From DATAUD01 sp036268455 (GTDB taxonomy: Bacteria; Verrucomicrobiota; Verrucomicrobiia; Limisphaerales; Palsa-1400), in NCBI GenBank assembly GCA_036268455.1, contig DATAUD010000113.1, positions 1 through 64,000 on the forward strand: a stretch of 64,000 nucleotides of DNA. The letters run 5' to 3'. Positions 42,462 to 51,800 of this stretch are shown piece after piece. The notes beneath the pieces are model-generated. The model ran no database searches. It worked only from the letters and a program-made list of their open reading frames with translations, and had not been told where the DNA came from. How positions within the stretch are numbered: the first letter of the stretch is position 1; each line of letters starts with the position of its first letter. Made by a program: the position numbers and the translations under genes.

Positions 42462-45400
42462 ATGCGCCCGTTTCCAAGAAAAGCATTCAGGACGATCCTG
42501 TTTTCAGGCGCGCTTTTTCTGTTAATTGGTTCCGCGGTTGCCGCTGAACCGCGCGCCACGTTGTGGAATCTGGCGGAGGCAGCCATGACGAACGGCCTGC
42601 CAAAAACGGCCATCACAGAGCTTCAAATCATTTTGGACGGCGCGCTTCATGACAAGGCATACGCGGAAGCCGCCAAGGCGATGGCCCAAAAAATAACGCT
42701 CGAATCCCAATCCGAAAAAGACGCGAACGCCGCAAAAGTTATCCGCCTCGAAGCCGCGCTGCCCAATGCGCCCACCCAAATGCGGCCAATTCTTCACACC
42801 ATTCTGGCGCTTTGGTATTGGCCGTATTTCGAGGACAATCGATGGCGGTTTGCCCAGCGATCCGCGACACAATCCGCGCCAGGCAATGATTTCACCACGT
42901 GGGACTCGTCCCGCACCTTTAATGAAATCGAACGGCAATTCCAAATCGCCCTCTCGGCGGACGCGGCGCTCAAGGCAATTCCCGTGAGCGACTGGGGCGA
43001 TCTTCTGGAAAAGGGCGACATGAAGGACGCCGCCCGCCCGACGCTCTACGATATTATCGCGCGGGAGGCGTTGAGTTTTTATACCGATGTCGCGGCCGAG
43101 GAACCGGCCAAGCCAGAAAATCCATTTGAGATTTCAACCAATAATCCTGTGTTTGACACCATTGAAAAATTTCTCGCCTGGCGGCCGCAAACCGCCGACA
43201 CCAATTCGCCCATACTCAGAGTGGTCCGGCTTTGGCAGGATTTGCTGCGTTTCCATCAGAACGACCCGCCGCCGGCGCCGGCGCTTTCCGCGGCGGACCT
43301 GGATCGATTGAGCTGGGCGGAAAATCTCTCCCTCAGTGACAGTGACGCCAGTTACACGAACTCTCTGCGGCGGTTCATCCAAAGCCATCGCGACTCGGAA
43401 ATTTCCTCCCTCGCCCGCCATCGCGAAGCTGTCCGTGTTTTTTGGGATGGCGATCCCGCCACCGCGCATCGAATCGCGGAGGAAGGCGAACGAAGTTTCC
43501 CAAAATCCCCGGGCGGCAAGCTCTGCCACAATCTGTTGCTGCAAATCGAAACCAAATCGGCGGGGATTTCCACCGAGCTCGTGTGGAACGCGCCATGGCC
43601 GAAGATCACGGTGAGCTACGACAACATTGATTCCATTTTTTTTCACGCCATTCCTGTCAACTGGGAAATGTTTCTTGATCGCCGCCACAACCGGCCGGAA
43701 AACCTCTCGGACAAGGAACGCCAGGAAATTCTCCGCATGAAGCCGGCGCTGGAGTGGTCCTCGCGCCTGCCGCCGACGCTTGATTACAAGGAAACAAACT
43801 TTGATCTCACCGCGCCGGGAACTTTAAAGCCCGGTTTCTATTTCATCGCCGCCAGCGACAAACCCGGGCGCGCGCGGGACAGCGCGGTTTCGTTGACACC
43901 GATTTGGGTGAGCGATTTGTCGCTCGTGCTGCGAAGCCGGAATGGATCTCTGGAAGGTTTTGTGACGGAAGCCAATTCCGGCGAACCGATTGCGGGCGCT
44001 GAAATTTTGGCGTGGCGCCTTGACGCCTCCGGGAACCGCATCGCTGTCCCAAGGCTGACTTCTGACACCAATGGTTTTTTTGAAATGGAGGCGCATGGGG
44101 AAAAGGGTTATCTTTTTCTTGCTCGTTATCATGGACAGGAAATTTCCAGTCCGGGGGATATTTCGACACTCGATAGCCAGAGGCAATTTGCTCCGCGACC
44201 GGTGGCGATTTTTTATACGGATCGGAGCATTTACAGGCCGGGGCAGATTGTTCAATTCAGCGGAATTTGTTTCAAGAGTGATCGATTGCTCACGGGCAGG
44301 GAGGTGACGGTTGTTTTCGACGATACGAACGGCAAGGAAATTGCCCGGCAGAAGTGCCGCGCCAACGATTACGGTTCCTTTGCCGGGAGCTTCACCGCCC
44401 CGCATGATCGATTGATGGGCGAAATGAATCTCCGCGCGGCCGGCGGCACTCTGGGCGGAACAACGATTCGCGTCGAAGAATACAAGCGGCCCAAATTTGA
44501 AGTGACGCTCGACCCGCCGAAGTCCGCGCCGAAGCTCAACGGCCAGGTCATCCTCACGGGCCGCGCCATGGGTTACTCTGGGGCGGCGGTGGATGGCGCG
44601 CCCGTTTCCTACCGGGTTGCCCGCCAGTCGCGCATGCCGATTTGGTGGTGGCATCCTTACGATGGAGGCGCTTCGCAGAAGATCGCGCACGGCTCGCTCA
44701 AAACGGCGGCGGACGGGTCGTTTACAATTGTATTTAACGCTGTGGCGGACCCCTCGATTGCCGAAACGAACGAACCGATTTTCGATTTCACCGTCAACGC
44801 CGATGTCACCGATAACGCGGGCGAAACCCGCTCCGGTGAAGTGGTCATGCGCGTCGGTTATACTGCCTTACAAGCCAAACTTGCCGCCAACGATTGGGAG
44901 ACGGCAGCCCAACCGGTCGCGCTGAATGTGGAGACCACATCGCTCGATGACGAATCGCGCGAGGCGCAGGGTGGGATCAAAATTTATGCGTTGCAATCGC
45001 CGGAGAATATCCAGCGGCCACCGCTGAATTCCGGGCCCCCGGCGGCCGGTGACTGGCCGCAGGGCAATCTGGTGGCGCAAAAGCCGTTTTCCACCGGCAC
45101 GAATGGCAAAACCCAGGTTGAGTTCACGCTGCCCATCGGGGTTTATCAAGCCGTTCTTGAAACAAAGGATCGCTTCGGCAAAACCGTCACCGCCAAACTC
45201 CCCGTTCGCGTGATCGATCCGTCAGCGGCCAGCCTGGGTTTGAAAATTCCGTCTCTCCTGGCCGCGCCCCAATGGGAGGCGCAACCCGGCGATCAATTCA
45301 TGGCGCTTTGGGGAACCGGATACGCACAGGGGCGCGCCTGCGTCGAAATTGAGCATCGCGACAAAATCATCCGTCGCTATTGGACCAAGCCGGGCCGGAC

Positions 45401-46121
45401 GCAGGAGCAAATCTACGTCGCCGTGGACGAATCCATGCGTGGCGGCTTTACGCTTCACGTCACTCAAATCCGCGAAAACCGCGCCTATTTCGAATCGCAC
45501 AAGATCGAAGTTCCGTGGAAGAACAAGGAACTCAAAATTACATGGGAACACTTCACCTCGAAACTTCAACCCGGGCAGAAGGAATCGTGGACCGCCGTAA
45601 TTACCGGGCCGAAAGCGGAACGCGCCACCGCGGAAATGGTCGCCACCCTCTACGACGAATCCCTTGACGCGTTTTTGCCCCTGGAATGGAACAGGCTGAA
45701 CGGGATCTTTTACGACGACAACAGTTCGTTTCAACAGGTGTTCTGCAATAACACGGAATCCGGCTCTCTGGATTTCAGCCCGTGGGCGCCAAAGATGATC
45801 GATGTGCCGATGATCTACCGGCATTTTCCTCCCGACTTGGACGGGCGGCAACTGGACGGGGGAATTTACGACGGTCCGTTTCAGTACAGCTTAAATGCTG
45901 TTGGCTATATAAATATAGGTGTACAGGGGGGACGCCGCCGATGGCGGCGACGTCCTTTCCCCAAGCCATGGGGGCTCGCGAAGCCAACGCGGGAGAATCA
46001 CCCGCCGGCGCAGGAAGGCCCAAAAAAAATTTGGGCCGGGTTGCCGCCCGTAAAAACCTCAACGAGACCGCGTTTTTCTTCCCCCAATTGCTTTCCGATT
46101 CCAACGGCGTCGTCCGCATGA
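42462..46121 (+). CDS. Alpha-2-macroglobulin family protein, N-terminal part (frameshifted)
   Basis: This is the 5' portion of a large periplasmic protease-trapping protein. A cleavable signal peptide (MRPFPRKAFRTILFSGALFL, to about residue 28) carries no lipobox. A helical repeat-like region follows (about 30-370), then MG domains (EGFVTEANSGEPIAGAEILA; FYTDRSIYRPGQIVQFSGIC; VEEYKRPKFEVTLDPP). The family sequence stops making sense after G-Y-I-N-I-G-V-Q-G at 45926-45931. Beyond that this frame is an Arg/Pro-rich artefact ending at 46121. Inserting one G into GGGGGG (45926-45931) joins it to the downstream frame, giving one protein of about 1964 residues. Bacterial relatives trap attacking proteases. 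The partner PbpC is not adjacent. Confidence 0.85.
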   Translation: MRPFPRKAFRTILFSGALFLLIGSAVAAEPRATLWNLAEAAMTNGLPKTAITELQIILDGALHDKAYAEAAKAMAQKITLESQSEKDANAAKVIRLEAALPNAPTQMRPILHTILALWYWPYFEDNRWRFAQRSATQSAPGNDFTTWDSSRTFNEIERQFQIALSADAALKAIPVSDWGDLLEKGDMKDAARPTLYDIIAREALSFYTDVAAEEPAKPENPFEISTNNPVFDTIEKFLAWRPQTADTNSPILRVVRLWQDLLRFHQNDPPPAPALSAADLDRLSWAENLSLSDSDASYTNSLRRFIQSHRDSEISSLARHREAVRVFWDGDPATAHRIAEEGERSFPKSPGGKLCHNLLLQIETKSAGISTELVWNAPWPKITVSYDNIDSIFFHAIPVNWEMFLDRRHNRPENLSDKERQEILRMKPALEWSSRLPPTLDYKETNFDLTAPGTLKPGFYFIAASDKPGRARDSAVSLTPIWVSDLSLVLRSRNGSLEGFVTEANSGEPIAGAEILAWRLDASGNRIAVPRLTSDTNGFFEMEAHGEKGYLFLARYHGQEISSPGDISTLDSQRQFAPRPVAIFYTDRSIYRPGQIVQFSGICFKSDRLLTGREVTVVFDDTNGKEIARQKCRANDYGSFAGSFTAPHDRLMGEMNLRAAGGTLGGTTIRVEEYKRPKFEVTLDPPKSAPKLNGQVILTGRAMGYSGAAVDGAPVSYRVARQSRMPIWWWHPYDGGASQKIAHGSLKTAADGSFTIVFNAVADPSIAETNEPIFDFTVNADVTDNAGETRSGEVVMRVGYTALQAKLAANDWETAAQPVALNVETTSLDDESREAQGGIKIYALQSPENIQRPPLNSGPPAAGDWPQGNLVAQKPFSTGTNGKTQVEFTLPIGVYQAVLETKDRFGKTVTAKLPVRVIDPSAASLGLKIPSLLAAPQWEAQPGDQFMALWGTGYAQGRACVEIEHRDKIIRRYWTKPGRTQEQIYVAVDESMRGGFTLHVTQIRENRAYFESHKIEVPWKNKELKITWEHFTSKLQPGQKESWTAVITGPKAERATAEMVATLYDESLDAFLPLEWNRLNGIFYDDNSSFQQVFCNNTESGSLDFSPWAPKMIDVPMIYRHFPPDLDGRQLDGGIYDGPFQYSLNAVGYINIGVQGGRRRWRRRPFPKPWGLAKPTRENHPPAQEGPKKIWAGLPPVKTSTRPRFSSPNCFPIPTASSA

Positions 46122-48355
46122 CATTCACGATGCCGGAGGCGCTGACCCGCTGGCATTTCATGGCGTTGGCGCATGACACATCGTTGCGCACCGGTTTCGT
46201 CGAAGCCCACGCTGTCACCGCCAAGGACCTCATGATCCAGCCCAATCCACCCCGCTTTTTGCGCGAGGACGACACAATCGAATTTCCCGTCAAAGTTTCC
46301 AACCAATCAGACTCCCGCCAGACCGGCACGGTTCGGTTGACATTCAATTACGCGGCCGGCGACAAGAGCGCCGATGCCGACCTCGGCAACTCCGCCACCG
46401 AGCAATCGTTCGACATTCCCGCCCGCGAATCCCGCGCCTTTTCCTGGCAAATCCATGTGCCGGATGGTTGCGGTTTCCTTGCCTACAAAGCCGTTGGCGC
46501 GACCGATAAACTCTCCGACGGAGAAGAAGGCGCGATTCCCGTCTTATCCCGCCGCGTTCTGGTCACGGAATCATTGCCACTGTGGATTACAGGCCCGGCG
46601 ACAAATCATTTTCGGTTTGACAAGCTCCTGAATTCCGGCGCGTCCCCCACCCTTCAAAACGAAAGCCTCACCTTGCAGATTGTTTCCAACCCGGCCTGGT
46701 ACGCCATCATGGCTTTGCCGTATTTGATGGAATTTCCACACGAGTGCAGCGAACAGACCTTCGACCGGTTTTATGCCAACGCGCTTGCCCGCCACATCGC
46801 CGGCAGCGACCCAAAAATACGGCGCATTTTCGATCTTTGGGGCAATACCCCGGCGCTTGATTCGCCTCTCGAAAAGAACCAGGACCTCAAATCCGTCATG
46901 ATTGAAGAAACGCCCTGGCTGCGCGACGCGCAAAATGAAAGCCAGGCCCGCCGCAACATCGCCATTCTTTTTGACGGCAATCGGCTCGATTATGAGAGCG
47001 CCTCCGTCCTCCAGAAACTCGCCGATATACGCCTCGCGGACGGACGCTGGCCCTGGTTCCCCGGCGGGCCCGGCGACGATTTCATCACGCTTTACATTTT
47101 GACCGGCTTCGGGCGGCTCCGCCATCTCGGTGTCGATGTGGCGCTGCCCGATTTGAGCCGGTCCATTTTCCGCATGGACCAATGGGCGTTCGAGAATTGC
47201 GAGCGAATCCAGAAAACGCCGCATCACGATGATTACGTCCCCACCCCGCTGGACGCGATGTATCTCTATTGCCGCGCCTTTTTCCTCAAAGACCTGCCTA
47301 TCGCGGCGTCGCGCAGGAACGAAATCGACTTCCTCCTGCGCCAGTCCCGCAAATTTTGGCTCAAGACGGGTTGCCTGCAATCGCAGACCCAAATCGCCCT
47401 CGCGCTTCAGCGGTGGGGCGGCGCCGAAAATCGCTCCGCCGCGGACGCCATTATGAAGTCTCTTAAAGAGCGCAGTTCCTCCAGCGACGAAATGGGCATG
47501 TATTGGGCGGAGGCCGAACCGTCATGGTGGTGGTATCGCGCACCCATCGAAACGCAAACCCTCATGATCGAGGCCTTCGACGAAATTATGAATGACCGCG
47601 CCTCCGTCGATGCCTGCCAGTCCTGGTTGGTCAAACAGAAGCAGACACAGAACTGGAAAACCACCAAAGCCACTTCGGATGCCGTCTATGCTTTGCTGTT
47701 GCGCGGCTCGAACCTACTTTCCAGCGATGGCCTTGCGCAAACGAGTTTGGGCGGCGTCGATATCACCCCCGCTGCCGCCGAAGCGGGCACGGGATTTTAC
47801 GAGCATCGCTTCGCGGCCTCGGAAATCAAGCCGGCCCTCGGCGGCGTGACCGTCACCAAGACGAACGCAGGAGTGGCCTGGGGCGGGCTCCATTGGCAAT
47901 ACCTTGAAGACATTGCCAAAATCACTCCGGCCGAGGACGCGCCGCTCAAACTGAAAAAAACACTCTGGGTGAAACTGAATACGGCCAGAGGCCAGGTTCT
48001 CAAGCCGGTCAACGGACCGTTGCGGGTGGGCGACGAATTGGTGGTGCGTTTGGAACTGCGCGCGGATCGGGACATGGAATACGTCCATCTCAAAGACCAG
48101 CGCGCCAGCGGCGCCGAGCCGGTCAATGTCCTCTCGCAATATAAATACCAGGACGGCCTTGGCTATTACGAGAGCACCCGCGACACCGCCAGCCACTTCT
48201 TTATCGATTGCCTTCCCAAGGGAACTTACGTATTCGAATATTCAGTCCGTCTCCAGCTTCGCGGCAAATACCAGTCCGGCCCCGCTGAAATCCAGTGCAT
48301 GTACGCCCCGGAATTCAACAGCCACTCGGAGAGCTTTCCGCTCATTGTCGAGTAA
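45941..48355 (+). CDS. Alpha-2-macroglobulin family protein, C-terminal part with thioester motif
   Basis: This is the 3' portion of the same gene in the next frame, the first in-frame ATG being at 45941; it is unlikely to be translated alone. It contains the macroglobulin hinge KNLNETAFFFPQLLSDSNGV followed by MTFTMPEALTRWHFMALAH, then the thioester domain. The motif PHECSEQTFDRFYANALA carries C-S-E-Q (codons at 46745-46756), the C-x-E-Q that forms the internal thioester used to trap proteases covalently. The toroid and receptor-like domains follow, ending KYQSGPAEIQCMYAPEF and N-S-H. The A2M C-terminal fold is intact, so only the single-base shift at 45926-45931 interrupts the gene. Confidence 0.85.
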   Translation: MAATSFPQAMGAREANAGESPAGAGRPKKNLGRVAARKNLNETAFFFPQLLSDSNGVVRMTFTMPEALTRWHFMALAHDTSLRTGFVEAHAVTAKDLMIQPNPPRFLREDDTIEFPVKVSNQSDSRQTGTVRLTFNYAAGDKSADADLGNSATEQSFDIPARESRAFSWQIHVPDGCGFLAYKAVGATDKLSDGEEGAIPVLSRRVLVTESLPLWITGPATNHFRFDKLLNSGASPTLQNESLTLQIVSNPAWYAIMALPYLMEFPHECSEQTFDRFYANALARHIAGSDPKIRRIFDLWGNTPALDSPLEKNQDLKSVMIEETPWLRDAQNESQARRNIAILFDGNRLDYESASVLQKLADIRLADGRWPWFPGGPGDDFITLYILTGFGRLRHLGVDVALPDLSRSIFRMDQWAFENCERIQKTPHHDDYVPTPLDAMYLYCRAFFLKDLPIAASRRNEIDFLLRQSRKFWLKTGCLQSQTQIALALQRWGGAENRSAADAIMKSLKERSSSSDEMGMYWAEAEPSWWWYRAPIETQTLMIEAFDEIMNDRASVDACQSWLVKQKQTQNWKTTKATSDAVYALLLRGSNLLSSDGLAQTSLGGVDITPAAAEAGTGFYEHRFAASEIKPALGGVTVTKTNAGVAWGGLHWQYLEDIAKITPAEDAPLKLKKTLWVKLNTARGQVLKPVNGPLRVGDELVVRLELRADRDMEYVHLKDQRASGAEPVNVLSQYKYQDGLGYYESTRDTASHFFIDCLPKGTYVFEYSVRLQLRGKYQSGPAEIQCMYAPEFNSHSESFPLIVE

Positions 48356-48363
48356 CCCCGCCC

Positions 48364-48819
48364 TCAACGATTCACCACGTCGTTGAGCGGCGGGAAATGA
48401 TTGATTTCCAGCCACTCCCGCAAACGGCGAATCGTAATTGTCAATTGCTCCAGCGTGGTTGGCTTGACTAAAAATGCGGTCGCCCCCAACTCATGTGTCC
48501 GCTCCACATCTTCCATTCGCAGTGACGCGGTCAGGATAATTATGCAAACCCGTTTAAGCTTCGGCTGGGTGCGGACCCAGTTCAGAACATCAAAGCCGCT
48601 TTTTCTTGGCATATTCAGGTCCAGCAGAATGACCGCCGGCAATGGGTATTGGCTTCGGTCACTGTAAACGCCTTCTCCTTTAAGGTAGGCAATTGCCTCT
48701 TCTCCGTTGTGGACGGCTTGCAGGGGATTGGTGAATTTGGCTTTCCCGAAGGCTATGCGCATAAGATCAAGATCATTGTCGCTGTCATCGACCAGCAGGA
48801 TCGTTTGTCTGTCATTCAT
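48364..48819 (-). CDS. Single-domain response regulator (Rcp1-like)
   Basis: The protein has 151 residues from the ATG at 48819; a longer open frame to 48900 only adds sequence overlapping the kinase end. The receiver has the acidic pair in ILLVDDSDNDLDLMRIAF, the phosphoacceptor Asp in VILLDLNMPRKSGFDVLNWV, Thr/Ser in IILTAS and Lys in FLVKPT. The R-x-x-x-N-G-E-E-A region (NPLQAVHNGEEAIAYLKGEG) matches the Rcp1/CheY-like group, which pairs with phytochrome-like or PAS kinases. No output domain follows. It lies 77 bp after the CheB-CheR-kinase gene and is its likely partner. Confidence 0.9.
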   Translation of the reverse strand: MNDRQTILLVDDSDNDLDLMRIAFGKAKFTNPLQAVHNGEEAIAYLKGEGVYSDRSQYPLPAVILLDLNMPRKSGFDVLNWVRTQPKLKRVCIIILTASLRMEDVERTHELGATAFLVKPTTLEQLTITIRRLREWLEINHFPPLNDVVNR

Positions 48820-48896
48820 AAATTTCCACGAACCCCGAACTCCCGGCCAAGTCTCGCGCGCCGTTGCGAGATTTTTTGCGCTTCTTGAATATCCAC

Positions 48897-51800
48897 TCAA
48901 GCCTTTCGCAATTCAAACCAAAATCGGCTTCCCTGCCCCGGGGCCGATTCCAACCCAACGCGCCCACCCATGCGCTCGACTCCTTTTTGCACAATTGCCA
49001 GTCCAATTCCCGTCCCTGGATAATGTTCCCCGTGCAGCCGTGTGAACACCCGGAAAATCTGCCCTTGATGTTCCGGCGCGATACCAATGCCGTTATCTTC
49101 CACCCAAACGCGAACCCAATTTTCTTCGCCGTTCCTGTCTCCATCGCTGCGCGAAATTTCTTCGGCGCGCACTTTCACCACTGCCGGCGTGTTCGGCGCC
49201 GTGAATTTCAAGCTGTTGCTCAACAGGTTAAACAAGACCTGGCCGAGTGTCTGCTCGTGCGCCAGCGCCGTGGGCCATGGCCCAACCATCTCTATCCGCG
49301 CATTTTTCTCCTGAATCTCCTTTTCCAAACGAGAAACGACCGCTTTGGCAAGCGCCCCCAGATCCACCGGAACCAGGTCTATGGGGCCCTGGCTGACCCG
49401 GCTGAAAGCCAGCAAATCGGCCAGCAGGAAATCCATAAACTTCGCCGACTTGCTGATGCGTCTGGCAAAATCCCGCGCGCGCTCGCTCAGGCTTGTGCTC
49501 GCCTCCTCAAGGAGCATGGCAGCAAAACCTTCCATCGCCCGCAGAGGCGCTCGCAAGTCGTGCGCGATCGTATAGACGAATGTTTCCAACTGGTTGTTGG
49601 CTTCAGTTAATTCGCCGGTCCGCTCGGCCACCAGGGATTCCAATTCAGCGGCTTGATTGGACAGCCGGCTTTGGGCTTCGCGCAACGCCCGATCCCCTTC
49701 CCTGCGCCAGGCGATGTCGCGAACGTTGCACTGGATGACCCGATGGTCGTCCTCTTCATACATGTTCATCACGACTTCCACTTCGCGTTTGTCCCCGCTT
49801 TTTGTTTTAAACGGCAGGTTCTCATAACGGGCGGAACCTTCGCGCCGCAATTCCTCAAACGCCAACCGGCTGGCTTCCTCGTCCTTCACCAGCCCAATTT
49901 GCCACAGTTCTTTTCCCACAAGCTCATCGCGGGAGTAGCCGAGAAAGTTCACCATGAACGGATTGGCGTCGGTAATTTTCCCGCTGATCGGATCAATGAT
50001 CAGAATGCCGTCCAGAGCCGCCTCGAACAAACGGCGATAGCGGGTCTCGGAGCGCTTCAAGGCGGCGCGCGATTCCAGCCGTTCCGTTACATCTTCGATT
50101 GCCATTAAGATGAAATCCGGGACGGCGGCCTCGTTATCGAGCCGCCGGGCGCTGACCAGCATCGTGCGCTCGCCCAGGCCGGGAAAATCATGGACGACCT
50201 CGAAGTCGTTGAAGAAACTATCGTTGGGCAGAATACCTTCGAGCAGTTCGCGTAGCCGCGGAATATTCCACTGTTCGCTGCCCAATTTGTAAATGAACCG
50301 TCCCTCGGTCATTTCCGGCGTCGTGTTGAACGTTTTGTAAAAGGCGTCGTTCGCCGTGTTCACGCGCAAGTCACGGCGCAGCACGACCAATGAGTCCCGC
50401 GCCGTGCGAATTGTCGCCTCGGCGTAATCACGCGCCTCTTTTGCCTCCTGTTCACTCCGCTTCAGGGGATCAATGTCCCAAAGCACAAGCACCGCCCCGT
50501 CAATTTTGTTGTCCAGCGTCATGTAAGGCGTTACGCGCAACAGAAACCAAAGCCCCTCTTTGCTCCTCACCTCGCGTTCGCGCACGCTGACGGTATCAAT
50601 GGTTTCGGCCACCAACCCCTCGACGTCCGGGAAATCAAGGCCGTGCCTGATGTCGCCCAGAGGGCGGCCGACGTCGGCCGCCACCAGATTGAAGATTTTT
50701 TTGGCGGGCGCCGTGAAATGCCGAATTATGAGGTTCCGTCCAAGCAGGATGATCGCCGTGTTGATGCTATTGTGGAGATTGGCCAAATCGCTGTTGACGC
50801 GGCTCAACTCCGAGTTCCGATTGGCCATTTCATCGTTTACGGTGGTCAGTTCTTCGTTGGTGGATTCGAGTTCTTCTTTCGAGGTTTCCAGTTCTTCGTT
50901 GACGCTTTGGAGTTCTTCGTTTGACGATTGAACCTCTTCATTGGATGCCTGCAGTTCCTCGTTGGACGCTTCGTACTGTTCCTGGACGGACTGAAGATAG
51001 TCGCGCGTCTCGGAGATCTCCCGTTCCAGCACGGCTATGCGGGGGGATTCCTCTTTCCTCGTGATAAGGCGTCGCATCCGGCCGGCGCCTGGCTGTCCCA
51101 CGGGCGCGGCGTCGGCGCCGTCGGCCGCCTGCCGCGCCTTTGCAACCGGGTCAAACAAAATCAAATAGTGACGGTCCTTCAAATTCCTCAACGGTATGAC
51201 TTCGATGTTGATCACGCGCGAGCCGGCATTCTGCCCCATTCGCACACTTTCCTTGTGTACGGTTTTGTTGTCGCGCCTCGCCTTGTTAAGGGCGGCCCGC
51301 AACGGCAACATCAATCCTTCCCGGGCCATCTTCAGCACGTTAAAGGTGGCTTTGCCGACGGGCGGCTCAAGATACGCCCGGGTGGGGCCGCGGAACTGGA
51401 GTATGTCCAGATCCGAATTCACAAGCACTCCGGGCGGCGCGTATTGATTGACCATGACACGGTCAGCCTCGCGTTGGGCGTTTAGCTCCGTGCGAAAACC
51501 GTCTGGCACCACGATTGCATGACCGGAGGGAACTTCTCTTTTCTCGGTCCGCTGGTTCCCGCCGATTATTACAGGCAAATGATACGGAGGCGTCGGCCCG
51601 GGTTTCTTGCGAAAAATTTTGTACTTTTTGTCGGTCACTTCAAATAGATTGCCAAGGGTCCCAACCGACTCGGACGCGCCCAGGAACAAAAATCCCTCCG
51701 GTTTGAGCGCATAATGGAAAATGGGCAGCGTTTTCCTTTGCAAGTCCGGCTCAAGATATATCAGGAGGTTGCGGCAACTGATCAGATCCATGCGGGAAAA

